Source of the DNA: Albidovulum marisflavi
Lineage (GTDB): Bacteria; Pseudomonadota; Alphaproteobacteria; Rhodobacterales; Rhodobacteraceae
NCBI RefSeq assembly: GCF_025751435.1
Contig: NZ_JAOWKY010000002.1
Location: forward strand, 496,001-560,000
Reading direction: 5' to 3'
DNA length: 64,000 nt
Shown: piece after piece, positions 1-8,183 of the stretch
Layout of the letters: each line of letters starts with the position of its first letter
How positions within the stretch are numbered: position 1 is the stretch's first letter
Notes under the pieces: model-generated
Seen by the model: only the letters and a program-made list of their open reading frames with translations
Databases searched by the model: none
Told to the model about the DNA's origin: nothing
Position numbers and translations under genes: made by a program

Positions 1-562
1 TGTCGTCCTCTTCATCCTTGCCAAGCGCCTCGTCCGCCTCGGCCTTGCCCAGTTCCTTGATCAGGGCATTGTAGGCCACGGTGAACTCACCCGCGGGGCC
101 GCTGAAAACGCCCTTGAGCGAAACGGAAGAGATTTCCCGAACGAATTCCAGCCCTTCCTTCAGGAATTTCTTCTCCTCCGCGGCGCCCTGGTTCTTGAGC
201 TCCTCAAGCGCCTTCTTGCACTTCTTCTTGATCAGCTTCTTGGTGTCCTTGAGCGCGGCATCAAGATCCTTGTCGATGATCTTCTTCAGCTTGTCGGGCG
301 ACTTCTCCGCCTCCTTCTGCGCATTGCCGACCGCCGAGGCGAGGTACTTCAGTTCGTAGACGACAAGGCCCTCAAGGGCCTTGGCCAGCTTCTTTTCGCT
401 CCATTTCGAGTCATCAAGCTCAAGCGACTCGGAATGCTCGAGGGGTTCCTTGAAAAGCTTTGCAAGATCCGGGTTCGACTTGATCCAGTCCTTCGACTTC
501 TTGGTGAACTCGGAGCTTGGGCTGATCTTCAGCTCCGCCACCATCATCTTCTTGCCTGCCAT
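1..562 (-). CDS. Unrecognised lysine-rich T6SS-operon protein (partial, runs off window)
   Basis: This reading frame opens at an ATG at 562, preceded by a good Shine-Dalgarno (GGGAGG), and stays open to the window edge, giving at least 187 residues without the C-terminus. It begins 21 bases after the tssH stop on the same strand, so it is very probably the next gene of the type VI operon. The product starts MAGKKMMVAELK, has no signal peptide or membrane segment, and is dominated by charged helical stretches rich in Lys, Glu and Leu (for example around residues 90-130). I do not recognise the family. It could be a T6SS accessory protein, a cytoplasmic chaperone or adaptor, or an effector or immunity component; nothing visible decides between these. 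Confidence 0.75.
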   Translation of the reverse strand, partial: MAGKKMMVAELKISPSSEFTKKSKDWIKSNPDLAKLFKEPLEHSESLELDDSKWSEKKLAKALEGLVVYELKYLASAVGNAQKEAEKSPDKLKKIIDKDLDAALKDTKKLIKKKCKKALEELKNQGAAEEKKFLKEGLEFVREISSVSLKGVFSGPAGEFTVAYNALIKELGKAEADEALGKDEEDD

Positions 563-583
563 CTCGACCTCCCGTTTCCTGTC

Positions 584-3295
584 TCACTCGAACGAGTAAC
601 TGAAGTCACCATCGGCCACGTCGATTTCGACCTTCTTCACCTCTTCCCCCGCCATCATCCGCATGAGGAACTCTCCCGAAATATCGGGCAGCATGGTGTT
701 GGTAACGATCGCGTCGATCATGCGGCCACCACTCTCCAGTTCCTGACACCGTGATACGATCGTATCCACCACCGCGTCGGTGTAGGAGAAGGGGACATTG
801 TGGGTGGATTTCACCCTCTTCCGGATCCGGTCCAGCTGCAACCGCGTGATCGCCGCGATCATCGAGGGCGAAAGCGGATAGTAGGGGATTGTGACAAGCC
901 GTCCCAGCAGCGCCGCGGGGAAGATCTTCAGCAACGGTTCCCGCAGGGCTTTCGCGATCTCTTCCGGGTCGGGCATCAGTTCGGGATCCGAACACATGTC
1001 CATGATCAGATCCGACCCGGCGTTCGATGTCAGCAGGATCAACGTGTTCTTGAAGTCGATCAGCCGGCCCTCGCCATCCTCCATCACGCCCTTGTCGAAG
1101 ACCTGGAAGAAGATCTCGTGCACGTCGGGATGGGCCTTTTCGACCTCGTCCAGGAGGACGACCGAATAGGGCTTGCGGCGCACGGCCTCGGTCAGCACGC
1201 CACCCTCTCCATATCCCACGTAGCCCGGAGGCGCGCCCTTCAGCGAGGACACCGTGTGGGCTTCCTGGTATTCCGACATGTTGATGGTGATGACGTTGTG
1301 CTCTCCACCGTACAGCAGTTCGGCCAGCGCCAGCGCGGTTTCCGTCTTGCCCACACCCGAGGTGCCGGCAAGCATGAAGACCCCGATGGGCTTCGACGGG
1401 TTGTCGAGCCCAGCCCGGCTGGTGCGGATGCGCTTGGCAATCATCTTCATCGCGTGGTCCTGTCCGATCACGCGCTTGGCCAGGTGGTCTTCCAAGTGAA
1501 GGACGGTGTCGATTTCATCCTTCATCATGCGGCCGACGGGAATGCCGGTCCAGTCCCCGACAACCGTCGCCACGGCCTGAGCGTCGACGATCGGCAGGAT
1601 CAGGGGGCTTTCCCCCTGGATGGCGGTCAGCTCCGCATTCTTTGCCCGCAGATCCTCGACCAGTTTGGCGCGTTCTTCAGCCGACAGCGGACTGGCCTTC
1701 GCGGCTTCCTCGCCCGCGGCGTTCGGCGCATCGACCGGCGCGCCGCCCTCGCGCAGCTTGGCGCGGATGGCAAGGATGTCCTCGACCACCGCCTTTTCCT
1801 TTTCCCAGCGATCGTTCAGACCAGCCAGGCGGGCGTCTTCCTCGGCCTTGGCGTGACTGACGGCCGCCCGGCGCTCGGCGACATCGTAGCCCGCGCTCTC
1901 GTCCCGGTCGATGATTTCAAGCTCGATCTGCAGACCCTCGATCCGCTTCCTGCTGTCATCGACCTCGGCGGGGACCGCATGTTGGCTGATGGCGACACGC
2001 GCGCAGGCGGTGTCCAGCACGCTGACCGACTTGTCGGGCAGCTGCCGCGCGGGGATGTAGCGGGCGGACAGCGACACCGCCGCCTCGATCCCCTCGTCCA
2101 GAACCTGAACCCGGTGGTGCTTTTCCAGCATCGACGCGATGCCGCGCATCATGCGGATGGCCTTGGGCACGTCCGGCTCCTCGACCTGCACCACCTGGAA
2201 GCGGCGGGTCAGCGCGGGGTCCTTTTCGATGTGCTTCTTGTATTCGGCCCAGGTCGTCGCGCCGATGGTGCGCAGCGTGCCGCGCGCAAGCGCGGGCTTG
2301 AGCAGGTTCGCCGCATCGCCCGTGCCCGCGGCCCCGCCGGCCCCCACAAGCGTATGGGTTTCGTCGACGAACATGATGATCGGCACGGTGCTGGCCTGCA
2401 CCTCTTCGATCACCTGGCGCAGGCGGTTCTCGAACTCGCCCTTCATCGAGGCGCCGGCCTGCAAGAGCCCCACGTCCAGCGACAGAAGCCGCGCGTCCTT
2501 CAACGATGGTGGCACGTCCCCGCGCGCGATGCGCAGGGCAAAGCCCTCGACGACGGCGGTCTTGCCCACGCCGGCCTCGCCGGTCAGGATCGGGTTGTTC
2601 TGCCGCCGCCGCATCAGCACGTCGACGACCTGTCGGATTTCCTCGTCCCGGCCGACGATCGGGTCGATCTTTCCGTCCCGCGCCTGCTGGGTCATGTCGG
2701 TGCAGAACTGGGCCAGCGCCTCTTCCTTGCCCATCTGCGCGGGTGCACGCGCGCCCGAGGCCTCGCCCGGCTCGGCCCCACCGCCCATGACGGACCCGTC
2801 CTGCGCGCGCAGCCCGTCCTCGGGAGAACCCTCGACCGCAGCGGCGAAACTGTCGGCCAGGTCATCTGCCTTGATCTTTCCGAACTCCGGCGAAATCCCG
2901 GTCAGGATCGCCCGCAGGTGCTTGGTGCGCAGCATGCCGAGCATCAGGAAACCGGTCCTGATCTGGCCCGAATTGAACTGGAGCGAACCATAGACCCAGG
3001 CGCGCTCGGTTGCGTCGTCAAGGTGCTCGGACAGGTCCGAAATCGCGCTGGCGCCGCGGGGCAGAGCATCCAGCGCGCGCGTCATGTCGGCGGCGATCCG
3101 GCCGGGGTCAAGGTCGAAGTGCCGGATGATCCGGTGGATGTCACTGTCCTGGCCCTGCAGGATCTGGTGAAGCCAATGGACGAGTTCCACATAGGGGTTG
3201 CCGCGCATCTTGCAGAAGACGGTCGCGCTTTCGATCGCCTGATAAGCCAGGCGGTTCAGTTTGCCGAACAGGGCAACCCTGCTGATCTCGCTCAT
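584..3295 (-). CDS. tssH: T6SS sheath-recycling ATPase ClpV (TssH)
   Basis: AAA+ disaggregase of 903 residues that disassembles contracted TssB/TssC sheaths so the type VI machine can be reused. An N-terminal Clp-N domain (about 1-150) is followed by the first AAA module with Walker A GEAGVGKTA near residue 240, a coiled middle domain, and a second AAA module with Walker A GTSGVGKTE and the ClpB-type C-terminal cap. The open frame extends further upstream into tssG, but the ATG at 3295 (MSEISRVALF) has a GGAGGGAG ribosome site just upstream and begins at the family's usual N-terminus, so I use it. It is the last recognisable T6SS core gene before the window edge. Confidence 0.96.
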   Translation of the reverse strand: MSEISRVALFGKLNRLAYQAIESATVFCKMRGNPYVELVHWLHQILQGQDSDIHRIIRHFDLDPGRIAADMTRALDALPRGASAISDLSEHLDDATERAWVYGSLQFNSGQIRTGFLMLGMLRTKHLRAILTGISPEFGKIKADDLADSFAAAVEGSPEDGLRAQDGSVMGGGAEPGEASGARAPAQMGKEEALAQFCTDMTQQARDGKIDPIVGRDEEIRQVVDVLMRRRQNNPILTGEAGVGKTAVVEGFALRIARGDVPPSLKDARLLSLDVGLLQAGASMKGEFENRLRQVIEEVQASTVPIIMFVDETHTLVGAGGAAGTGDAANLLKPALARGTLRTIGATTWAEYKKHIEKDPALTRRFQVVQVEEPDVPKAIRMMRGIASMLEKHHRVQVLDEGIEAAVSLSARYIPARQLPDKSVSVLDTACARVAISQHAVPAEVDDSRKRIEGLQIELEIIDRDESAGYDVAERRAAVSHAKAEEDARLAGLNDRWEKEKAVVEDILAIRAKLREGGAPVDAPNAAGEEAAKASPLSAEERAKLVEDLRAKNAELTAIQGESPLILPIVDAQAVATVVGDWTGIPVGRMMKDEIDTVLHLEDHLAKRVIGQDHAMKMIAKRIRTSRAGLDNPSKPIGVFMLAGTSGVGKTETALALAELLYGGEHNVITINMSEYQEAHTVSSLKGAPPGYVGYGEGGVLTEAVRRKPYSVVLLDEVEKAHPDVHEIFFQVFDKGVMEDGEGRLIDFKNTLILLTSNAGSDLIMDMCSDPELMPDPEEIAKALREPLLKIFPAALLGRLVTIPYYPLSPSMIAAITRLQLDRIRKRVKSTHNVPFSYTDAVVDTIVSRCQELESGGRMIDAIVTNTMLPDISGEFLMRMMAGEEVKKVEIDVADGDFSYSFE

Positions 3296-3335
3296 CTCTT
3301 TCACTCCCTCCGGTGGGCCGGTAGCTCCGGTCCCG

Positions 3336-4358
3336 TTATCCCAATCGCGACCTTGGAACGACGCAGAGGTCACCTGCGTCGCCCTTTTCCAGCCGCCTGC
3401 CGATCCACGACGTCTGGCCCAGCTGTGTATCCGCACCAAGCCGTGCCCTTGGAACCTCCTCGGACTTGAGGATCAGGTTCACATCCCAGTCCAGCGTATC
3501 GCCGATGTAGTTCCGCACGATGGCCTCGACCCGCGCCAGGGAATCGCTGCCCGGCAAGAGCCGCTGGTAGTCTGCCAGTGTAAGGGGCCCGATCATCACG
3601 CGAAACTTGGCGCTGCGCGACCAGACCTTCTGACCGATGCTTGTCGCCCGTCCCAGTCCGGCCCGCCCGCCCAGTTGCCAGCGGTCGTCCGGCTCAAGTT
3701 CAAGCCAGGAGCCCACGAACTGGCGCAGATGCACCGGGACGCGAAAGAAGGCGGAGAGGACCGCGACCAGCCCCTCGGCGTTCTTGGCGCCGACCGCCAG
3801 GTGGCCGGCGAAGTACCGTTTGGCCAGGTCCGGCATCGCGTCGCGCTCGGCAAGGCCCTTGCCGACGTGACCGGAAATCGCGGCGATCTTGCGCTGTACG
3901 GGGTCATTGGCTGGCCGGTCGAAAGACGGCGCAGGCTGAGCCGAGGTCCATGCACGGTAAAGAAGGCCCATGAACCGGTGCGTCAGCATGTTCGCGAAGG
4001 CGACGAATGTCGGATCGCGGTGATTGCGTTGACGGTCACGGGCATATTCCGTCATGTGCAGCGGCAGCGGACCGTTCGGACCGAAGAAACCGAAGAACCG
4101 GTTGGTCAGCGAACCGGGGTTGGCATCGGTCGGCGGCTCGAACGCGGCGATCGTCGAGGGCGGAAAGGCCAGCTCTGCCTCCTGGCCCAGACGCACGCGG
4201 TCCTGAGAGGGCCGGCGGCTTTCGCCCAGCCGGGGCGAGGCCGGATGGGCGGCCTCGATCACCCTGAGAGCGTGGAAGATGTGGAAGGACTGGGGGTTTC
4301 CGGTCAGCTGAGCGAGATGCGTCAGATGATCCGGCCCAGTCCCTTTGCCGGACGCCAT
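3336..4358 (-). CDS. tssG: T6SS baseplate protein TssG
   Basis: Baseplate wedge component (ImpH/VasB family) of 340 residues; in characterised systems TssG joins TssE, TssF and TssK to form the wedge on which sheath and tube assemble. The N-terminal HLAQLTGNPQSFHIFHALRV stretch and the RFFGFFGPNGPLP motif near residue 90 are typical of the family. Its start lies inside the end of tssF (37-base overlap), which suggests translational coupling. Cytoplasmic, with no signal peptide or membrane segment. Confidence 0.95.
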   Translation of the reverse strand: MASGKGTGPDHLTHLAQLTGNPQSFHIFHALRVIEAAHPASPRLGESRRPSQDRVRLGQEAELAFPPSTIAAFEPPTDANPGSLTNRFFGFFGPNGPLPLHMTEYARDRQRNHRDPTFVAFANMLTHRFMGLLYRAWTSAQPAPSFDRPANDPVQRKIAAISGHVGKGLAERDAMPDLAKRYFAGHLAVGAKNAEGLVAVLSAFFRVPVHLRQFVGSWLELEPDDRWQLGGRAGLGRATSIGQKVWSRSAKFRVMIGPLTLADYQRLLPGSDSLARVEAIVRNYIGDTLDWDVNLILKSEEVPRARLGADTQLGQTSWIGRRLEKGDAGDLCVVPRSRLG

Positions 4359-6199
4359 CGCGCGATCTCTCCTCGTTGGTGGGTGGTCAGAACGGTTTCG
4401 GTGAAGCTGTTAACGGCCACATATTTTTCGAAGAACTTCTGAAGCACGGCACCCAGAAGATAGACGCTGGTCCCCTCGAAGAAGGATTCGTCGAAATCGA
4501 TCTTGATCTCGATGCCGCGGATCGCGGTCGACAGGACCTCATCCTGGATACGGCGAACGATGGGGCGGCTCGTGACCGACAGAATGCCTTCAAGCTGCTT
4601 TTCCATCACCCTGTCCCCTTGGGGCGCGTAGATGCCGATCAGTTCTTTCAGCGCCTCGATGCCGCCGCCCTGGGTCGTGTCGGCGACCGAAAGATAGTTG
4701 AGGCTCAGGTGACTGATGAGGCGCCAGGCCGTATCGCCCTGTGCCATCGTGGGCCGGGGTCGCGTCGGCGGCACGGGGGTGCGAACCGTCTTGACCGGAC
4801 CACCCTCGGGCAGATGGAAGACGTTGTCGGACCCGGTCGCGAGCAGCAGGGGAAGGTCGCGATTGCTGCACTGCGCCGTGACGGCAAGCTGGTTCAGGTT
4901 CGCCGAGTACGGCGCCTGCCTGCTGTCGACAAGCGAGACATACATCTCGGATCCCAGGTAGGACGTGCGAACGCCCCGCAGCCTTTCCTTTTCCGACCGT
5001 TGCCGCATCCGCCGGTGCTGCGTGTAATAGGCAGGCCAGACGTCACCCGCGGCGGTGAAGTCGTCCGAGGAATAGAACGGCCGGAACTTGACGTCATCCT
5101 CGCCCTCGCCGCTGATCCCGGTCACGGATTCGATCTGGTAAATCTCGTAATCCAGGGGCGCGGTGCGGTCGGCGACGACATGCTGTTCGACGTCACTGGC
5201 CTTGAGATGTATGCGGTCGCAGCGCCGCTGGAACAGGTTTATCGCCGGCGTCGCGAACAGCGTGAACGCGGACGCAGAGATATCGGCCGCGATGCTGGGC
5301 CGGCCCTCGCGCAGAAGGATGTAAAGATCCAGCTGGTCATTGGCGGACTTGCGGACCGCAGGGGAAAGACCGCAAAGGTCTACAAAGTGGAACCGCTCAG
5401 GCATCGCGAAGTATTCCTGAAGCAGCCTGTAGCCGTCGAACGACCTGCGCGGTGTCGGCAACAACGCCTCGGACCGATCGAAGCCGCGGGGTCGCGTCTC
5501 TCCTTCCGGCAGCTGCAAGGTCCAGTCCGCGCGGCGGTCGGTCGAGCGGCCGATGATCCCCGTCACTTCGGTGCACAGAATCTCGTGCAGTTGCCAGTTC
5601 GCGCCGGACTGGCTGTTAAGGAACAGGCTCAGCCTGTCCAGCGCCAGATCCGCCATCGGGATCTGGCCAAGCGTGCGCAGCCTGAGCCGGATGCCCGCCT
5701 TGGCCTCAACGTCCTTGGCGACGCCAGCGGCGACCAGTTCCCCGCGGCCATCAATATATTCCGCCTCGGAGATCTCGATCGGCCAAAGCGTCACATCATG
5801 GGCAGTGCGGAACTGGCAGGCGGTCTGCGCGCCCTCGGCGATCTTGCTGCGCAGGCTTGTTCCGCGCGGCAGGGTGAAGCCATCCACCATCGGCGCTTTC
5901 GACGGATCGGGCTGGAACGAGGTCACCATGACCGACGGCGTCGGCGCAAGATAATGAGGATAAACGATTTCCAGAAGATGAGAGGTCAGCGTGGGAAACT
6001 GCAGCTCAAGTTCAAGCTGAACCCGCGCGGACAGAAAGGCCGCACCCTCGAGCAGGCGTTCGACATAGGGGTCGACCACCTCGAGCCCCTCCATCCCCAG
6101 CCGCGCCGCGATCTTCGGAAACGCCTTGGAGAATTCGGCGCCCATTTCGCGTAGAAAGGCAAGCTCGCCCTCGTAATGTCGAAGAAGCCGGGTATCCAT
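4322..6199 (-). CDS. tssF: T6SS baseplate protein TssF
   Basis: Baseplate wedge protein (ImpG/VasA family), 625 residues, the expected size. The N-terminus has the characteristic order: a helical start (RHYEGELAFLREMGAEF), then DPYVERLLEGAAFLSARVQ, then the HLLEIVYPHYLAPTPS region. It is predicted to sit at the core of the cytosolic baseplate with TssG and TssE. One base separates its start from the tssE stop and its end overlaps tssG, so the three baseplate genes are tightly coupled. Confidence 0.96.
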   Translation of the reverse strand: MDTRLLRHYEGELAFLREMGAEFSKAFPKIAARLGMEGLEVVDPYVERLLEGAAFLSARVQLELELQFPTLTSHLLEIVYPHYLAPTPSVMVTSFQPDPSKAPMVDGFTLPRGTSLRSKIAEGAQTACQFRTAHDVTLWPIEISEAEYIDGRGELVAAGVAKDVEAKAGIRLRLRTLGQIPMADLALDRLSLFLNSQSGANWQLHEILCTEVTGIIGRSTDRRADWTLQLPEGETRPRGFDRSEALLPTPRRSFDGYRLLQEYFAMPERFHFVDLCGLSPAVRKSANDQLDLYILLREGRPSIAADISASAFTLFATPAINLFQRRCDRIHLKASDVEQHVVADRTAPLDYEIYQIESVTGISGEGEDDVKFRPFYSSDDFTAAGDVWPAYYTQHRRMRQRSEKERLRGVRTSYLGSEMYVSLVDSRQAPYSANLNQLAVTAQCSNRDLPLLLATGSDNVFHLPEGGPVKTVRTPVPPTRPRPTMAQGDTAWRLISHLSLNYLSVADTTQGGGIEALKELIGIYAPQGDRVMEKQLEGILSVTSRPIVRRIQDEVLSTAIRGIEIKIDFDESFFEGTSVYLLGAVLQKFFEKYVAVNSFTETVLTTHQRGEIARWRPAKGLGRII

Positions 6200-6200
6200 C

Positions 6201-6698
6201 TCAGCCTCTCCGTTCCAGTTTCAGTTCGCCTGTGGTCACGTCGACCTCGGAGCGCAGATAAAGCTCCATCGGCACCGGTTGCGCCCACATGTCGGCCCGG
6301 ATCTCGAAGGTGACAATCGACTGGCGCGCGCTGTCGCCCGGCAGCAGTTCGACATCAAGCGAGCCGGCGGCGATGCGCGGCTCGAACAGGGTGATCGCGC
6401 GGTTGATCGCGGCGCGGATCATCTGCGCGCGCTCGACCGAGGAATACTCTCCCGTCACCTCCTTGAGCCCGTAGTTCAGCACCGATTTCGACGCATTCGG
6501 AAACCGCGTCGCGTCGATCAGGTTTTCCGCGTTCTGCGAATTCAACAGCCAGGACAGGTCGCGCTGGATGATGTCCCTCAGCCTGCGGATGTCGATGACA
6601 CGGCTGTCGCGTGTTTCGTTCGGATTGGTCGGGTCGGTATCAGTCAGCCTGTCGAGCAGAGACGGCTGAAGCCGCTCGGTGATCGTCAGGTCAGCCAT
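6201..6698 (-). CDS. tssE: T6SS gp25-like baseplate protein TssE
   Basis: Small baseplate protein of 165 residues, homologous to phage T4 gp25. I place the start at the ATG at 6698 (MADLTITERLQPSLLDRLTD); the frame extends upstream, but that part lies over the end of the preceding gene. Recognisable elements are the LLDRLTD start, the block of residues around 40-60 (RDIIQRDLSWLLNS) and the gp25-type region near SSVERAQMIRAAINRAI. It overlaps the end of tagJ by 8 bases. Confidence 0.94.
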   Translation of the reverse strand: MADLTITERLQPSLLDRLTDTDPTNPNETRDSRVIDIRRLRDIIQRDLSWLLNSQNAENLIDATRFPNASKSVLNYGLKEVTGEYSSVERAQMIRAAINRAITLFEPRIAAGSLDVELLPGDSARQSIVTFEIRADMWAQPVPMELYLRSEVDVTTGELKLERRG

Positions 6699-7509
6699 TG
6701 CCCCCCGCTTCCCCGCTCTCATCCTGATGGATTGACAGCGTCCGCAGTTCCATGATCGGCGTTTCGCCGGCATCCGTCGCCAGAAGCCGCTGCCCGACAC
6801 CAAGGAACGTGTCGGCGCCCGCGTCACGCCAGTCCGTCGAACGGGCGAGCTTGGCGGCGTCGTCTCCCTGGGCAAGCGTTCCCGGATAGCGCGTCGGAAC
6901 CAGCGCCACGACGTCGCCGCCGTTGCGCAGCGTCAGTGTTGCCGGCATCCAGACGCAATCGCGCAGATCCTTGGGCGGTTCGACGATCATCGAACCGATC
7001 GCGGTGAAAGGCATCCAGAAGTAGCGCCCGTTGACGATGATCTCTAGCAGCGGGCCAAGCCGCATGTCGGCGTCGGCGATCCATTCGAAAGGCATGCCGT
7101 TGATTTCGCCGCGCGCGGCGGGGGCCGCGTCGAAAGCGCGTTCGCGAAGTGCCGCGGCCTCTTCGGGGCGCCCCTGCCCCAGCACCTTGACCGCCTCGAC
7201 CATCAGGGCCGCCCATTCCTGGGGCTCACCGAAGATAAGCGGGCTCTTTTCACCGGCGAAGACCTTTTCGCGGAACACCTCGCAGATGATCGCTTCGCGG
7301 TAGGTCTGGGCCATCGGTACAGCGGATGGCTCCATCTCCGCCGACAGTTTCAACTGAGCGACGGCGCGGGTCCAGTCGCCGCGTACGCACAGAAGCTGAA
7401 AAAGGAAAATGCGCAGCTTGGGATCTGAGGCGCGCTTGCGCACCTCGGCCTGCAGTTCCTGAAGGGCGCCGTCCAGGTCCCCTGTTTTCAACAGTTCTTC
7501 GGCGCGCAT
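6691..7509 (-). CDS. tagJ: T6SS accessory protein TagJ (ImpE family)
   Basis: ImpE/TagJ-family protein, 272 residues. The N-terminal third is TPR-like (AEELLKTGDLDGALQELQ and following helices) and the C-terminal part carries the family's WIADADMRLGPLLEIIVNG and YFWMPF signatures. Characterised TagJ proteins bind the sheath component TssB and influence ClpV action at the sheath; that role is inferred here from family membership. Position between hcp and tssE is common in alphaproteobacterial T6SS loci. Confidence 0.92.
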   Translation of the reverse strand: MRAEELLKTGDLDGALQELQAEVRKRASDPKLRIFLFQLLCVRGDWTRAVAQLKLSAEMEPSAVPMAQTYREAIICEVFREKVFAGEKSPLIFGEPQEWAALMVEAVKVLGQGRPEEAAALRERAFDAAPAARGEINGMPFEWIADADMRLGPLLEIIVNGRYFWMPFTAIGSMIVEPPKDLRDCVWMPATLTLRNGGDVVALVPTRYPGTLAQGDDAAKLARSTDWRDAGADTFLGVGQRLLATDAGETPIMELRTLSIHQDESGEAGGNG

Positions 7510-7547
7510 AATCGGTCCTTCCCGGAAACTCGTATTCAGAATGGCAA

Positions 7548-7573
7548 GGGCCGCCCGAAATCCCGGACGGCCC
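7548..7573 (-). terminator. GC-rich hairpin downstream of hcp
   Basis: An imperfect inverted repeat with GGGCCG/CGGCCC arms lies in the 76 bases between the hcp stop and the tagJ start. On the transcribed strand no U-run follows it, so it may be an attenuator or a processing/stabilising stem rather than a full terminator. It would fit a need for more hcp than tagJ or baseplate mRNA. Confidence 0.5.
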
Positions 7574-7585
7574 GGAAGTTCTTGA

Positions 7586-8110
7586 TCAGTAGATCATCGA
7601 CTTGTTGTTCTTGACGCGGTTCCACATGGCTTCCTTCGGGGCGCCCATCTTGCCCTTCCCGTCCTGCGCCATGTAGTGGATCTTGATCGCGCCGTACTGA
7701 AGAACGACGGTTTCTTCGCAGACGTCGTCGCCGTCCGAACCCGACCAGGAAATGTCCTGCACCATCACGAGATGCATTTCGAACTTCATGAACACGCCGC
7801 CGGATTTGGTGTCTTCGTGACCCGAACGGCGCAGTTCGATGATCATGTTGTCGAAGTGCTTGCCCGTCACCAGCGCGTGGAACAGGCCCGTGGACGCGGT
7901 GTCGGTCTTCTTGGTGATCGAAACTTCCTTGAAGGTCGCCTTGCCGGCGCCGCCGCCGCCCGAGATCGAGCCGATGTTGATGTTGTTCTCGGCACCGAGT
8001 TCGAACGAGATGATCTCGAACGCCTTTTTCTCGTTATAGGTCTCGTCCTGGGTTTCGCCGGGAATGTCTTCAGCGTTGGTGGTCGAGTAGCAGAAAGCGT
8101 CAAACGACAT
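7586..8110 (-). CDS. hcp: T6SS tube protein Hcp (TssD)
   Basis: Hcp-family inner-tube subunit, 174 residues. The sequence begins MSFDAFCYSTTNAEDIPGET and contains the conserved beta-barrel segments EIISFELGAENNINIGS and the KKTDTASTGLF region typical of Hcp1-type proteins. Hexamer rings stack into the tube that is expelled with VgrG. It lies between tssC and tagJ and is flanked on both sides by stem-loops, which fits its expected high abundance. A ribosome site (CAGGAGAA) sits just upstream of the ATG. Confidence 0.96.
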   Translation of the reverse strand: MSFDAFCYSTTNAEDIPGETQDETYNEKKAFEIISFELGAENNINIGSISGGGGAGKATFKEVSITKKTDTASTGLFHALVTGKHFDNMIIELRRSGHEDTKSGGVFMKFEMHLVMVQDISWSGSDGDDVCEETVVLQYGAIKIHYMAQDGKGKMGAPKEAMWNRVKNNKSMIY

Positions 8111-8153
8111 TTGGTGTTCTCCTGAGTTTCAGATTTGCAACTTATTGTTTTTG

Positions 8154-8180
8154 CAGGGCGACCCTGTCCGGGTCGCCCTG
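8154..8180 (-). promoter_or_regulatory. Perfect 11-bp stem-loop between tssC and hcp
   Basis: The arms CAGGGCGACCC and GGGTCGCCCTG pair perfectly around a 5-base loop, 3 bases after the tssC stop. On the transcribed strand the following bases are A-rich (CAAAAACAATAAG) rather than U-rich, so simple intrinsic termination is unlikely. It is better read as an mRNA processing or stability element setting the tssC/hcp ratio. Confidence 0.55.
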
Positions 8181-8183
8181 ATG

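Noticed and set aside
800-3469. 889-residue plus-strand open frame opposite tssH
   Set aside because: It is the antisense of a clear ClpV gene; composition is Arg/His/Asp-rich without domain motifs, as expected for a GC-rich shadow frame.
4376-6154. 592-residue plus-strand open frame opposite tssF
   Set aside because: Shadow frame of a strongly matched T6SS gene.
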